From a virus, in IMG/VR virus record IMGVR_UViG_3300022074_000185, positions 1 through 33,881 of that record: DNA of 33,881 nt. One strand, given 5' to 3'. Below are positions 20,540-29,019 of this stretch, piece by piece; the stretch's first letter is position 1; the number at the start of each line of letters is the position of its first letter. Position numbers and translations under genes: made by a program. Under the pieces are notes generated by a model. The model saw only the letters and a list, made by a program, of their open reading frames with translations, searched no databases and was not told the DNA's origin.

Positions 20540-22396
20540 CTATGTTATTTCACAAGCTCCACCGGCACAAGCCGATTCGCCTTTTAAATTAGTGTTGTCT
20601 TCGACTTCAACAATCTTGTCTAGATTTATATCGACTAACGTAGTAAGTAGTTTTTCATATGTTTCTTGGTCACAGTCCTCAAAAGGTGCTTGTATATAAG
20701 TGTGATCAGAGTATGGTAGTACCGAAAGGCCGTTATAGTTGTTCTTATTCTCCCACATCCATTCACCAACCTCTTCCCATTCGTCAGGCTTGATAGTGAT
20801 AGTCGCAGATACATTGTTTGTATTTTGACCAGAACGATGTCCTTTTTTAACCCATTCAAGATGAACCGTTTTTACCCTATCTAATAGTTCTAAGGCAGTT
20901 TCATGACGCGTTATGGAGCCTTCTGGGGCTTTCTGAGGGACGGAGATAACCGCAGTATCGTGTGGTCTGAAATATTCATCTTCGACGAGTTCTGGGTGGT
21001 TTACAGCGAGATACTGGTATATGGCTTCGTTCTTTCCAACACGTAGTCTTCTAATGTAGTGGTCGTTGTGCCAAGCATGAATGCCACTCGATGTTCCTAG
21101 GGTCAGTGATGTTGTTCCTGCTGGCTTGACGGTAGTACATCGAGCCGCTGGTTTGATTCCTATTTTCTCCGCAATATATGCGTTGGCTTCCTTTACAATC
21201 TCCGCAGCTTTTGGCATATCAAGTTCGAGGACGTTTCCAGAGGCAATACCAGTCATTGACACCCCGATCAGATAATCCTTCTCTGTATTTCTTTGCCAAA
21301 CTGGTCTGAGATAGTGAAAGTCCGTATAGCTTGCCTGAAGAGTACCAATGATTGAAGCCGCTCTGGCTCTGTTTTCATACTCATGTTGAGAATCAACATC
21401 AGAAACATTTATCTCAGTAAGATTGCAGAACTGGTAGGGTCGAAGAGATATTTCGCAACAAGGGTTACAACCATAGTCTTTATCATTTGTAAAATAAAAG
21501 CCAGGTTCTCCAGCTCCAGAAGCCTTTACACGCTCCCAAAGGTCTATAAACCTATCTTTATCTATACGGTGTCGCATGATTACCACTGAGTTATTCGCTC
21601 GTCCTCTTTGGGGGTTTGTCTCCCACCAACTACCTGCCTTCGCAGATAACATCGCTTGATCATCTGCTGAAAATAGCGAAATAAGAGCAGCACGACGAAT
21701 ACCACCAGCAAGTACGGCATCTGCGATATGGCAGACAATATCGTGTACCTCGATAGACGAAAGTTGATCTCCTTCATCTTTTGAATCCAATATTCCTTCA
21801 ACCTTAACAAGACATTCCCTCAGTGGTTGCGGACCAGGCGCCTTTCCACCGGATGTAACTAGTCTTGCTCCTTTCGGGCGGATATCTGAATAGTCAAATT
21901 TTACCTTGCTGGTTCCTTTATAGTACGATTTGATCAATATGCTCACTGCGTCTGCCCAGCCTTCAATCGAATCACCAACCAAGTACCGTCTAGTTCTTTT
22001 CGGATTGGGTTTGTTGATGGCTGGTAGTTTCTCGATGTGATTTGTCTGTACGGAATAACCAACGCCTGTTCCACCTAAAAGGAGAAACATGATCTCACCA
22101 AATACTCTGATGTCGTCAATTGGGGCGTAAGCACAATTGAAAACACGATTTGGGGAGACTTCAATAGGTTTTCCACCAAATTGCATTGACCTCATAGAAG
22201 GTAGCACTTTTTTGTCATAAACATACTCGTATGCCTGTTCAATTTCAACACGAAGATCGGGAAACTTTTTTAAATGCATTTGTTTGTTTCTTGTGACAAG
22301 TTCATTCCAGTTTTCTCTTCTTTCGTGTTCAGGTAAATACCTGGCGTACTTCATATGTACGGTTATCTCTGATAATATTTTATTCGCAGTTCCCAT
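20540..22396 (-). CDS. nrdJ: Adenosylcobalamin-dependent ribonucleotide reductase (class II)
   Basis: A 618-residue single-chain enzyme. Cys88 in RVFNCAYAP is the expected N-terminal substrate-site Cys; LLLGGTGVGYSVQ is the conserved glycine loop. The radical site is in FCNLTEINVSD (Cys, Asn and Glu in CNLTE), preceded by CNPCCEISL. KPAGTTSLTLGTSSGIH is the phosphate-binding part, and the C-terminal Cys610 and Cys615 (ACAGGACEIT) are the redox pair that reduces the active site. Length and single-gene form fit a monomeric B12-dependent triphosphate reductase. It makes dNTPs (or dNDPs) without oxygen-dependent subunits, so cobalamin must come from the host. I could not place the usual second substrate-site Cys 11 residues after the radical Cys. 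Confidence 0.93.
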   Translation of the reverse strand: MGTANKILSEITVHMKYARYLPEHERRENWNELVTRNKQMHLKKFPDLRVEIEQAYEYVYDKKVLPSMRSMQFGGKPIEVSPNRVFNCAYAPIDDIRVFGEIMFLLLGGTGVGYSVQTNHIEKLPAINKPNPKRTRRYLVGDSIEGWADAVSILIKSYYKGTSKVKFDYSDIRPKGARLVTSGGKAPGPQPLRECLVKVEGILDSKDEGDQLSSIEVHDIVCHIADAVLAGGIRRAALISLFSADDQAMLSAKAGSWWETNPQRGRANNSVVIMRHRIDKDRFIDLWERVKASGAGEPGFYFTNDKDYGCNPCCEISLRPYQFCNLTEINVSDVDSQHEYENRARAASIIGTLQASYTDFHYLRPVWQRNTEKDYLIGVSMTGIASGNVLELDMPKAAEIVKEANAYIAEKIGIKPAARCTTVKPAGTTSLTLGTSSGIHAWHNDHYIRRLRVGKNEAIYQYLAVNHPELVEDEYFRPHDTAVISVPQKAPEGSITRHETALELLDRVKTVHLEWVKKGHRSGQNTNNVSATITIKPDEWEEVGEWMWENKNNYNGLSVLPYSDHTYIQAPFEDCDQETYEKLLTTLVDINLDKIVEVEDNTNLKGESACAGGACEIT

Positions 22397-22406
22397 GTTG
22401 TTCTCC

Positions 22407-23768
22407 TTATTTTGATCCTGATAAATTTGAATATTTGTTTTTTAGATATGAAAGCGCATCTTGGGCCCCCATATCAGGCCCATCACCATCATGGGCCTCT
22501 TGAAGTATTTTTATGCTAACATTTGACCAATCGACAAACGCATTATAAACAAGCCCATCTGGACCGTTTCTATTTTTAGCGATGAAGATTCTTCCTTTGT
22601 TAGATTGTTTGTCTTGAGGTGTTCTAGACAACGAATAGATGAAATCAGCAACGAAACACTTGTTGAAAGCTTCTGATATTGCTTCCATCGTTATGACTTC
22701 TGCATTGAGACCGCTTCTGTTAGTTTGTGAGGCTGTTAGGACAACACACTCGTATTTCTGTGCTATAGCTCTAAGTTCTTCGTATATGTTTTCCAATTCA
22801 TGCCTCTTCTCTGCTGATGATGATCGGGGCCTTAACAAGTCTGCATAATCAACAATGACCATATCAGGCTTGATACCTCGCTTCATTAACTTTTCTATGT
22901 GATTCTCCAGCGTTTTTGTCGAAGCCGACTTAGTTGGATATTCCTTGATAATTAGTTTACCTGGGACGTCTTTGATTTTTTCCATCACAATTTCTTTAGA
23001 ATGTATTAAATCAACTAGACCGACTCCACTTATTTTTGAGTCATACCTACCACCTACGACAGTGTCTGCAAGCTCTAGAGTGTAGTGTACAACGGTCTTT
23101 CCAAGCTCCAATGCTGTTGCCCCTTGGTGAACTAAAACCATCGACTTACCAGCCCCTGTTGGAGCTATAACGACACCTAGTTCTCTAACTCCAATACCGC
23201 CTCTTGTAATCTCGTCAAGCTCAGGCCAACCTGTTGTAATTGGGTTTCTAGTTTTCTTCACAAACCTATCTTCGGCATCGATAAGATAATCGTGTCCAAA
23301 GTTATTGTCAGTTCCCAAAGTGAGGGCTGTTTTGATTTCTTTTTCTATCTCATCAAATGAAGAGTTTTGTATTAGCTTTACTGACTTCATCATAGCTTTC
23401 TTTAGGGCTTGTTTTCGACAAAAGTCTATAGATGTATTAACAACGTGTTCTTTGTTTTCTATGTGTCTGTCTTTGAATGAAATGAAAAGCTTTTTGAGTT
23501 TGTCTCCTGTGCTTTTGTCAAAGCTTTTAAGATTGCTTTTAATTAACGACGCCATCATATCATAGCTTGGATGTGGTGTCGGTGAATACTTTTGCTTATA
23601 TTCCGTTATTATTTGCACAAAGGCTCTGATGTCAACGCTTTCAAAAAAGTCTATCTCCAACACCTCCATTAGTTGATCGCAAAAGGGTCGATCCTCTAGC
23701 ATTATTTGGCACAAACTCTCTTGAAAGTGTCTTCCGCCAATGTTTCCAAATGTTTCTCTCTTATCCAT
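22407..23768 (-). CDS. DnaB-family replicative helicase
   Basis: A 453-residue protein. The N-terminal helical domain (about 1-150) is followed by a RecA-type ATPase core: TGWPELDEITRGGIGVRELG, Walker A in APTGAGKS, the ELADTV segment, Walker B VIVDYADLL, ASQTNR and the C-terminal IAKNRNGPDG arm with the arginine-finger region. This is the order of DnaB and T4 gp41-type helicases that unwind the replication fork. It has a CGGAGG site and follows a sigma70-type promoter (23791-23818). The RNR gene starts 10 nt after its stop. Confidence 0.93.
   Translation of the reverse strand: MDKRETFGNIGGRHFQESLCQIMLEDRPFCDQLMEVLEIDFFESVDIRAFVQIITEYKQKYSPTPHPSYDMMASLIKSNLKSFDKSTGDKLKKLFISFKDRHIENKEHVVNTSIDFCRKQALKKAMMKSVKLIQNSSFDEIEKEIKTALTLGTDNNFGHDYLIDAEDRFVKKTRNPITTGWPELDEITRGGIGVRELGVVIAPTGAGKSMVLVHQGATALELGKTVVHYTLELADTVVGGRYDSKISGVGLVDLIHSKEIVMEKIKDVPGKLIIKEYPTKSASTKTLENHIEKLMKRGIKPDMVIVDYADLLRPRSSSAEKRHELENIYEELRAIAQKYECVVLTASQTNRSGLNAEVITMEAISEAFNKCFVADFIYSLSRTPQDKQSNKGRIFIAKNRNGPDGLVYNAFVDWSNVSIKILQEAHDGDGPDMGAQDALSYLKNKYSNLSGSK
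22476..22498 (-). repeat. 8-bp inverted repeat near the helicase 3' end
   Basis: A perfect inverted repeat (AGGCCCAT, 7-nt loop, ATGGGCCT) lies inside the final helicase codons (DGDGPDMGAQ region). It would form a strong hairpin in the mRNA about 70 nt before the stop. No T-tract follows, so it is not a standard terminator; it could slow decay or RNA polymerase between helicase and nrdJ. Confidence 0.45.
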
Positions 23769-23790
23769 TATTACCTCCGATGTTCTAATA

Positions 23791-23818
23791 AGTATAACAT
23801 GTTTTTTCGTTCTGTCAA
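23791..23818 (-). promoter_or_regulatory. Sigma70-type promoter (helicase-RNR unit)
   Basis: TTGACA (23818-23813), 16-nt spacer, TGT-TATACT (-10 at 23796-23791, one mismatch). The stop codon of the FEN gene (TGA) is part of the -35 box. Confidence 0.8.
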
Positions 23819-24765
23819 GAATTTATCTGTTTAAGAACTCTGTATAAATTGTCAAGTTTCAGTGTGATCTGTCCGTCTTCCATCAGGAGCTTCTGAAACC
23901 CAATCTTGTTGTATTCTGCTTCAAAATTCTGGACAGCATATTCTATTTGTTTTTTTGCATAGTTGCTAATCACTGGTTCATATAACTGCATGATTTCGTA
24001 GTTGTTTTCTATCAGGTCAGCAAACTCGATAATTTTTGTGTGAACGCTAACCGGTTTGTCCACTTGTCTGCAATATTCTGTAAGTGACTCAACGGTTTGA
24101 ACTTGTGGGTCAGCCATAAAAGGAAAACGACTTTTAACTGTTTTAAGCCCAACACGAGGCACCCCGTCGAGGTTATCTGACTTATCTCCTGCAATAGCCC
24201 TAGCAAGGGCAAAATTATTGGGATGAATACCATGTTCAGACAAGAGACTATCTTTTGTAACAAGTTTTTTCTGTATTGGCCTATAGAGACTTGTTCGGTC
24301 TCCGATGAGTTGGAAAAAATCTCTATCGCTTGAGATAATATACTTGTGGTGGTCTCGATACTTATCGTGTCCATTAAGATAAGCGATAATATCATCGGCT
24401 TCCACATAGTCAAGAATGATTTGAATAATTGGTAACTCATTTAAGTACTCCATTAGTCTAACGTGTTGATAGGCTTTATTGTGTTCCTGTTCCGTCTCAG
24501 AGAGATCGAACATCCTTCGGTTGAACCGTACAGGTGCTCGACCCTCCTTATATCCCTTGTTCATTTCTTTGCGCTTTTGAGAGCCGCCTTTACCATCCCA
24601 AGCGATAATCACTTCGTTCGGATTGAAATCGTTGCAAGTTTTCTGGAGCGACTTGATGAACCCTATCGCTCCTCCTATGATATTACCCTTTGGGTCCATC
24701 GTTGGGTTTATGATATACGATCTCAAAAACATGTTAAGACCATCAATTATTACTACTTTTTTCAT
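23815..24765 (-). CDS. 5'-3' exonuclease (FEN / T4 RNase H-like)
   Basis: A 316-residue protein with the FEN acidic sites in order: VVIIDGLNMFLRSY (first Asp), EVIIAWDGKGGSQKRKEM (second Asp), YVEADDIIAYLNG (Glu-Asp-Asp), YIISSDRDFFQL (two Asp) and AGDKSDNLDGVPRVG, the helix-hairpin-helix part with the last Asp pair. It removes RNA primers or flaps 5' to 3' during lagging-strand synthesis. The short PolA at 32359-33546 lacks this domain, so the function is supplied separately. It overlaps uvsE by ATGA. Confidence 0.92.
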   Translation of the reverse strand: MKKVVIIDGLNMFLRSYIINPTMDPKGNIIGGAIGFIKSLQKTCNDFNPNEVIIAWDGKGGSQKRKEMNKGYKEGRAPVRFNRRMFDLSETEQEHNKAYQHVRLMEYLNELPIIQIILDYVEADDIIAYLNGHDKYRDHHKYIISSDRDFFQLIGDRTSLYRPIQKKLVTKDSLLSEHGIHPNNFALARAIAGDKSDNLDGVPRVGLKTVKSRFPFMADPQVQTVESLTEYCRQVDKPVSVHTKIIEFADLIENNYEIMQLYEPVISNYAKKQIEYAVQNFEAEYNKIGFQKLLMEDGQITLKLDNLYRVLKQINS

Positions 24766-25694
24766 ACTGCCTCCATGAGTTCTCGCATCTTGAAGAGAGC
24801 CAATTCCTTGTGCTTTGCCTCAAGCATAATGTCCATTTCATGTCCGTAAGTATTTACTGGTCGGACGTAGGAGTCTGAGTGGGCTTGTGGTTTGATCTTG
24901 GGATCATTATGTTCATCTGATCTAGATTCTGAGTAGTGGACAACAGGACGAATATCCACAGGCCAAGTAGAAAGAGCCATGTCAAGAGCTTCTTTCTCGG
25001 TTTGACCTCCATCATGAAGATCGTGGTGATGATAGTCAAATACCACAGGAATGCCAATGTTTTTATGGATATTATCATATAGTTCCCTCGTTGTATATAG
25101 TGACGGTTTGTCATCATTCTCGACAGTTAGTCTTGTTTTGACGGCTTCCGATAACCTTTGAAAATTCTTGCAAAAGTTACCAATGGCCATAGATTTGTCA
25201 TCATATGCTGCTCCTACGTGTATATTGATTTTAGCAAATGGTGATCGTTCAAGAAACATAAGATCAAAGATCTCGCCATGAATCTCTAGATCACGGATAG
25301 TATTTAGTATCACAGACTCTTTTGGACTAGTCAATTTGTTAAAAGGCCCAGGATGACTGGTAATACGAATGTTACGTTCTGATGCGAACAAACCAGCCTC
25401 ATACAATGCTTCTGAAATAGCATCAAAGTCTGGTAGGTCCGATAGTTCATATTCAGATGCCCAAGGGAATAGGTTAGATGACAATCGAAAGAAACGAATG
25501 TCATTTTGGTCGTTCCACTTAAGGATCTCAAGTAAGTCCTTGCAGTTCAGTAGTGCAAGTTCTGAAGCGTATGCAGAGCCCTTCTCTTTGAAAGTTCTCT
25601 TAATCATACTTCTGTTTGTTGTAATGCGCTTGTTTTTTGGTCTTTCTGAAAAGCCATGGTTAATACAAGCATAACCCAAATTGTAATTGGTCAT
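24762..25694 (-). CDS. uvsE: UV-damage endonuclease UvsE/UVDE
   Basis: A 310-residue TIM-barrel repair enzyme with the family motifs: NLGYACIN at the start, RITTNRSM, FFRLSSNLFPWAS, RITSHPGPF, INIHVGAA, TVENDD, VFDYHHHDLHDG, VVHYSESR and DIMLEAKHKELALF. The His, Glu and Asp residues in these blocks bind the metal cluster. It nicks DNA 5' of cyclobutane dimers and 6-4 products. It is the first gene after its own promoter and is paired with the FEN gene, which could process the resulting nick, so the two may form a small repair unit. Full length for the family. Confidence 0.95.
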   Translation of the reverse strand: MTNYNLGYACINHGFSERPKNKRITTNRSMIKRTFKEKGSAYASELALLNCKDLLEILKWNDQNDIRFFRLSSNLFPWASEYELSDLPDFDAISEALYEAGLFASERNIRITSHPGPFNKLTSPKESVILNTIRDLEIHGEIFDLMFLERSPFAKINIHVGAAYDDKSMAIGNFCKNFQRLSEAVKTRLTVENDDKPSLYTTRELYDNIHKNIGIPVVFDYHHHDLHDGGQTEKEALDMALSTWPVDIRPVVHYSESRSDEHNDPKIKPQAHSDSYVRPVNTYGHEMDIMLEAKHKELALFKMRELMEAV

Positions 25695-25713
25695 ATTGTC
25701 CTCCGATGTTTAT

Positions 25714-25741
25714 ATTATAACACGATACCGTATTTTGTCAA
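25714..25741 (-). promoter_or_regulatory. Sigma70 promoter (uvsE-FEN unit)
   Basis: TTGACA (25741-25736), 16-nt spacer, TGT-TATAAT (-10 at 25719-25714). It directly follows the terminator of the uvsX unit. Confidence 0.88.
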
Positions 25742-25777
25742 GAAAAAAAGAAAAAAAAACCCCGACAAAGGTCGGGG
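25742..25777 (-). terminator. Rho-independent terminator after uvsX
   Basis: On the minus strand: CCCCGAC, 4-nt loop, GTCGGGG (25777-25760), then a run of nine T and a second T-rich run to 25742. It ends the ssb-uvsX transcript 22 nt after the uvsX stop. It is the only clear intrinsic terminator in the window. Confidence 0.95.
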
Positions 25778-25799
25778 AAAAAGGAGTTTTTTATGAACA

Positions 25800-26891
25800 C
25801 TAATCTTCTAACTTGATTCCCTTGACCACAGCTTCATCCATGATTGCGAGAACCGCTTCTCTAAATTCTTTTTTCTTCAACATCTCAAGCCACTTAGTTG
25901 CTTGAAACTTATATTCTTTACCGTCTGTTCCAGTTATAGTGTACCACGCGCCTGCCTGTTTTAACTTGTCAGTCCCAGAAAGCTTGATGGCAGTAAGCCA
26001 AGATTCCTCATCTTGAATACCAACGCCCTCACCCCACATAATCTTAAACGTACAGTTTGCCTTTAAAGAACCGAAGCGAGACTTCTGAATAGTTGCCTTC
26101 ACCTCAGAACCAATAACTCGACCAACGTCATCATAGATGTATGATGCTTTGGACTTGCGCCCTGTTAACCAGACACGAAGAGAACTAAAGTACTCAATCG
26201 CTTTACCGCCCGGTGCTATGTAAGGTGTTGTCATTGCTTCCGCAATGTTAGTAGTGATGTTGGTTTTAAGCTGGTTTATCAAAAGCAAAGCGCACTGATT
26301 ATTCGCCATTGGAATAGTTAGTTTTGGAAATGCCTTTGAAAAGATCCTCGGCTTAACAGCCATCGTACTTTGAGGGTTGAAGTCAGACTCTAGTTCCTTC
26401 TCGGAAGAAGTTGCAGCGATAGAGTCCCAAATGAACAGAAACCTTTGTGATGGGTAACTATCCATAAGCATCTCGATAGATTCGAGAACTTTTTCAACAG
26501 AGATAGCTTGGTAGTACAAGAAGTTCTCATCTACGTTGCAACCTGACTGTTGGAGGAACTCTGGGTCAACAGCAGACTCTGCGTCGAAGTAGACGACAAA
26601 GATGCCTTTCTTCTGTGCATTTGCTGCAATCTGTGCTGCCATATAGGACTTTCCTGTACCGGAAAGACCAGCGAGTTCCGTTATTTTTCCGATTGGTATT
26701 CCTGCCATTCCTTTAATAGATATGATAGAATCTAACCAGCGTGAACCGGTTGGTATCCAATCGACGACAGACGAAGGGTCGTTGCCGTTGCCAAGAGAGT
26801 GGGCGACTTCAAGTCCCGCTTTCTTGTTTAATTTCTTTTTCATTTCATCAATATTAATTTTACCTGCTTTCATTTGAATTACTTGTCCCAT
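25800..26891 (-). CDS. uvsX: UvsX/RecA-like recombinase
   Basis: A 363-residue protein. After an N-terminal helix it has WIPTGSRWLDSII, Walker A in ELAGLSGTGKSY, the VVYFDAESAVD segment, Walker B FLFIWDSIAA, loop L1/L2 parts around LINQLKTNI and PGGKAIEYFSSLRVWL. This is the core of RecA/UvsX, which forms filaments on ssDNA and carries out strand exchange. The C-terminal part (GKEYKFQATKWLEMLKKKEF) is typical of phage UvsX. It lies in one unit with the gp32-like SSB, its usual partner, and ends that unit before the terminator. Confidence 0.93.
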   Translation of the reverse strand: MGQVIQMKAGKINIDEMKKKLNKKAGLEVAHSLGNGNDPSSVVDWIPTGSRWLDSIISIKGMAGIPIGKITELAGLSGTGKSYMAAQIAANAQKKGIFVVYFDAESAVDPEFLQQSGCNVDENFLYYQAISVEKVLESIEMLMDSYPSQRFLFIWDSIAATSSEKELESDFNPQSTMAVKPRIFSKAFPKLTIPMANNQCALLLINQLKTNITTNIAEAMTTPYIAPGGKAIEYFSSLRVWLTGRKSKASYIYDDVGRVIGSEVKATIQKSRFGSLKANCTFKIMWGEGVGIQDEESWLTAIKLSGTDKLKQAGAWYTITGTDGKEYKFQATKWLEMLKKKEFREAVLAIMDEAVVKGIKLED

Positions 26892-26906
26892 TTGTTCTCC
26901 TTTTAT

Positions 26907-28469
26907 TTAGTATTGGAATAGTGTTCTGAACATTTTACTTTCACTTAATTTCTCTATCTTAAAACTAAGTCTTGGGTCGTTTAAACGTTCCAAATAACGA
27001 TCCTTCAGCATAACCATTTTTTCATCAATGTCATCACATATTAGAGTTAGATAAACGTTTCCCTCTCTTTCTCTTAATAATTCTATGGCATAACCCATAC
27101 ATTGATTGATATGTTCTCTCTTTGCTGGACCGTTTTTTATTTCATGAACATAGAGATTGTTGTTCCTATCAAAATAACTGATATCTAGTCTACCGCCAGT
27201 TTCAGTATGTCTCTCGCGACTGATGTTGTGAAACCCTGTGTATTCTGACATGTCTGCTAGTTGACTGTAAATTTTATCTTGCTTGGCTTTTTCTTTAACA
27301 TAAGAGCGCTTTGTAAAATATCTACTCATATAGTTTATGGCCTTGCCAGTTTGTGGATTTGGCTTCTTTCCTATCAGGATTTCTCTGACTTTGTCAAACC
27401 ATTTTCTAGTTTCAGTATCTGTGTTTATTCCGTCCTTAGTGTTGGTTGTGCTAAAGTCTGTGGGTTCCAAGTGGACCTCGATGTACAGACGATTGTGTAG
27501 ACCTTGATTGCCACCTCTTGTGAAACCAGTAGACATTCCTAGCAGCTCCATACCATCGAAGCCACCGCAAATTTTAATATCGTCTAAATAGATGTCTGCT
27601 CCGAAATCAGTATTTGATACTTTATGCGGATGAACAGAGCCATATATATTTTCCTTATAAGACGAATCTTCTGGTTCTTTTTTGTAGCCTACTTTGACTA
27701 GTCCTTTCTTGTTGTTAGTCTCTACCGGAAAGACAAGCATGAAGCTGCTTTCCTGATTATCTGGATTAATTATTGGACACGTAATTGGCCTGACTCTCTT
27801 GGAAACTGTGCCGCCGGGAGGATAGGTATATTCAACGTATATGTTGATGGTTATACCTCTCTTTTCATACTGGTTTATGAGTAAGCCATAATCTGATCCC
27901 AATTTGTTCAAAAAGCCAAAGAACTTGCTGTTGTGCCTTAGATTTGGTGAAAACAGATCAAATTTCGGATTCTCAAACCAAAGCTCCAAGCCAGACGCCA
28001 CATCGGTTTGTTCTATTTCAATTTCGTGTAGCCCTAGACCCAGTTCCGTAACAACCATTTTTTGGTGCTTATGTATGTTGACAATTTTCCAGTCGTTTTC
28101 CAATCCAGATGATGTCTTCACGATAGCCAAATTTAGACCATTATTGTGTTCATTTTTAAATGAACCAGTTGAACCCTTTGGGTGCCTGAAGGCTATACAT
28201 TCTCCTAACTCATTTGGATCAATACCTATAACGTCATCAGCATACGACAAGGTCTTTGCATTCTTATCTTTATCAAAGGCAACTGCCATTTTAAAGTTGT
28301 AAACATCACGCTTGGCGCCTGTTTTTATATCTGAGTCTACGGCTGCAAAGAAATTGTTTATTATCTCTTTAACAACCGACATCTCTTTTACATTTGTTGC
28401 ATCTAGCGATCTTAGTATGTTGCTGTAATCAAGTGGGACGTTTATACTCAATATGTTGTTCTTGTTCAT
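26907..28469 (-). CDS. GHKL-type ATPase fused to C-terminal PD-(D/E)XK nuclease (520 aa)
   Basis: The N-terminal part has a possible GHKL N-box (KEIINNFFAAVD, Glu35 and Asn38/39), an ADDVIGIDPNEL stretch at 77-88 like the D.G.G lid box, and GSFKNEHNNGLNLAIVK (102-118) like the G2 box of gyrase/Hsp90/MutL/MORC ATPases. The C-terminal about 95 residues (GGRLDISYFD with Asp429, YVHEIKNG with Glu443-X-Lys445, and QCMGY with Gln456 and Tyr460) form a PD-(D/E)XK nuclease with the QxxxY motif of RecB-type members. The middle (about 200-420) is not recognised. Such architecture suggests ATP-driven clamping of DNA followed by cutting. It lies 15 nt upstream of uvsX, so a recombination, repair or anti-host-DNA role is likely. 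ATPase assignment is less certain than the nuclease. Confidence 0.6.
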   Translation of the reverse strand: MNKNNILSINVPLDYSNILRSLDATNVKEMSVVKEIINNFFAAVDSDIKTGAKRDVYNFKMAVAFDKDKNAKTLSYADDVIGIDPNELGECIAFRHPKGSTGSFKNEHNNGLNLAIVKTSSGLENDWKIVNIHKHQKMVVTELGLGLHEIEIEQTDVASGLELWFENPKFDLFSPNLRHNSKFFGFLNKLGSDYGLLINQYEKRGITINIYVEYTYPPGGTVSKRVRPITCPIINPDNQESSFMLVFPVETNNKKGLVKVGYKKEPEDSSYKENIYGSVHPHKVSNTDFGADIYLDDIKICGGFDGMELLGMSTGFTRGGNQGLHNRLYIEVHLEPTDFSTTNTKDGINTDTETRKWFDKVREILIGKKPNPQTGKAINYMSRYFTKRSYVKEKAKQDKIYSQLADMSEYTGFHNISRERHTETGGRLDISYFDRNNNLYVHEIKNGPAKREHINQCMGYAIELLREREGNVYLTLICDDIDEKMVMLKDRYLERLNDPRLSFKIEKLSESKMFRTLFQY

Positions 28470-28980
28470 TGTTTCTCCTTTTGTTGAACCTTTTGATTCT
28501 TCTTTGTGTGTCTTTTATTTCCTTTTCAGTTCCGACATACACAAGTCGGGTTCCAAACAACCTATCAAACTTATCTGTTGTAACTCCCCAGTTCATTTCC
28601 TGTGTTGTTGCCATATGGTGGGCATAATGCCAAGGATAGTGTTCTTTGCACCATTCTGGTTCTAAGTGGGCCCTCCGGTGAACATAATAGTACCGGAGAG
28701 CACCGACGACGATTCCGCCGTATAAACCAAAGGAGATAATTATGGTAGGTAAATGTATAATAACTAAAAAGATAATTGAAAGGGTTTCTTTTAGAGAAGG
28801 CTCATCTTGAAACAGATTGTTTCTAGAGTTCCTGTGATGTTCATAAAAGTGATAAGCAAAAAATTTATTCTTTTTATCCTTTCCTAGTTTGTGTAAAAGA
28901 TGTTTATGTATTACCCATTCGAGTAGTTGAGCATAAACAAAACCCAAGTAAAGAAAACCACAAACTATTAAAACATCCAT
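28429..28980 (-). CDS. Fatty acid hydroxylase/sterol desaturase-superfamily membrane protein
   Basis: A 183-residue protein with membrane segments at about 1-25 and 62-90 and the eight-His layout of this di-iron superfamily: EWVIHKHLLH, YHFYEHHRNSRNN, YYYVHRRAHL and YPWHYAHHMATTQEMNWGVT. The end DRLFGTRLVYVG is also typical. Members add hydroxyl groups to acyl chains, carotenoids or sterols using O2. In a phage this would be an auxiliary metabolic gene acting on membrane lipid or carotenoid of the host. It overlaps the GHKL-nuclease gene by 41 nt and has an AAGAGG site. The substrate cannot be read from the sequence. Confidence 0.83.
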   Translation of the reverse strand: MDVLIVCGFLYLGFVYAQLLEWVIHKHLLHKLGKDKKNKFFAYHFYEHHRNSRNNLFQDEPSLKETLSIIFLVIIHLPTIIISFGLYGGIVVGALRYYYVHRRAHLEPEWCKEHYPWHYAHHMATTQEMNWGVTTDKFDRLFGTRLVYVGTEKEIKDTQRRIKRFNKRRNNEQEQHIEYKRPT

Positions 28981-29019
28981 ATAAACACCTCTTTTAGATA
29001 ACTATGAGGCATTTACACG

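Noticed and set aside
25742-25777. Bidirectional terminator
   Set aside because: The T-tract that follows the hairpin is on the minus strand only; the plus-strand side has only a short run of A and then mixed sequence, and no plus-strand genes exist.
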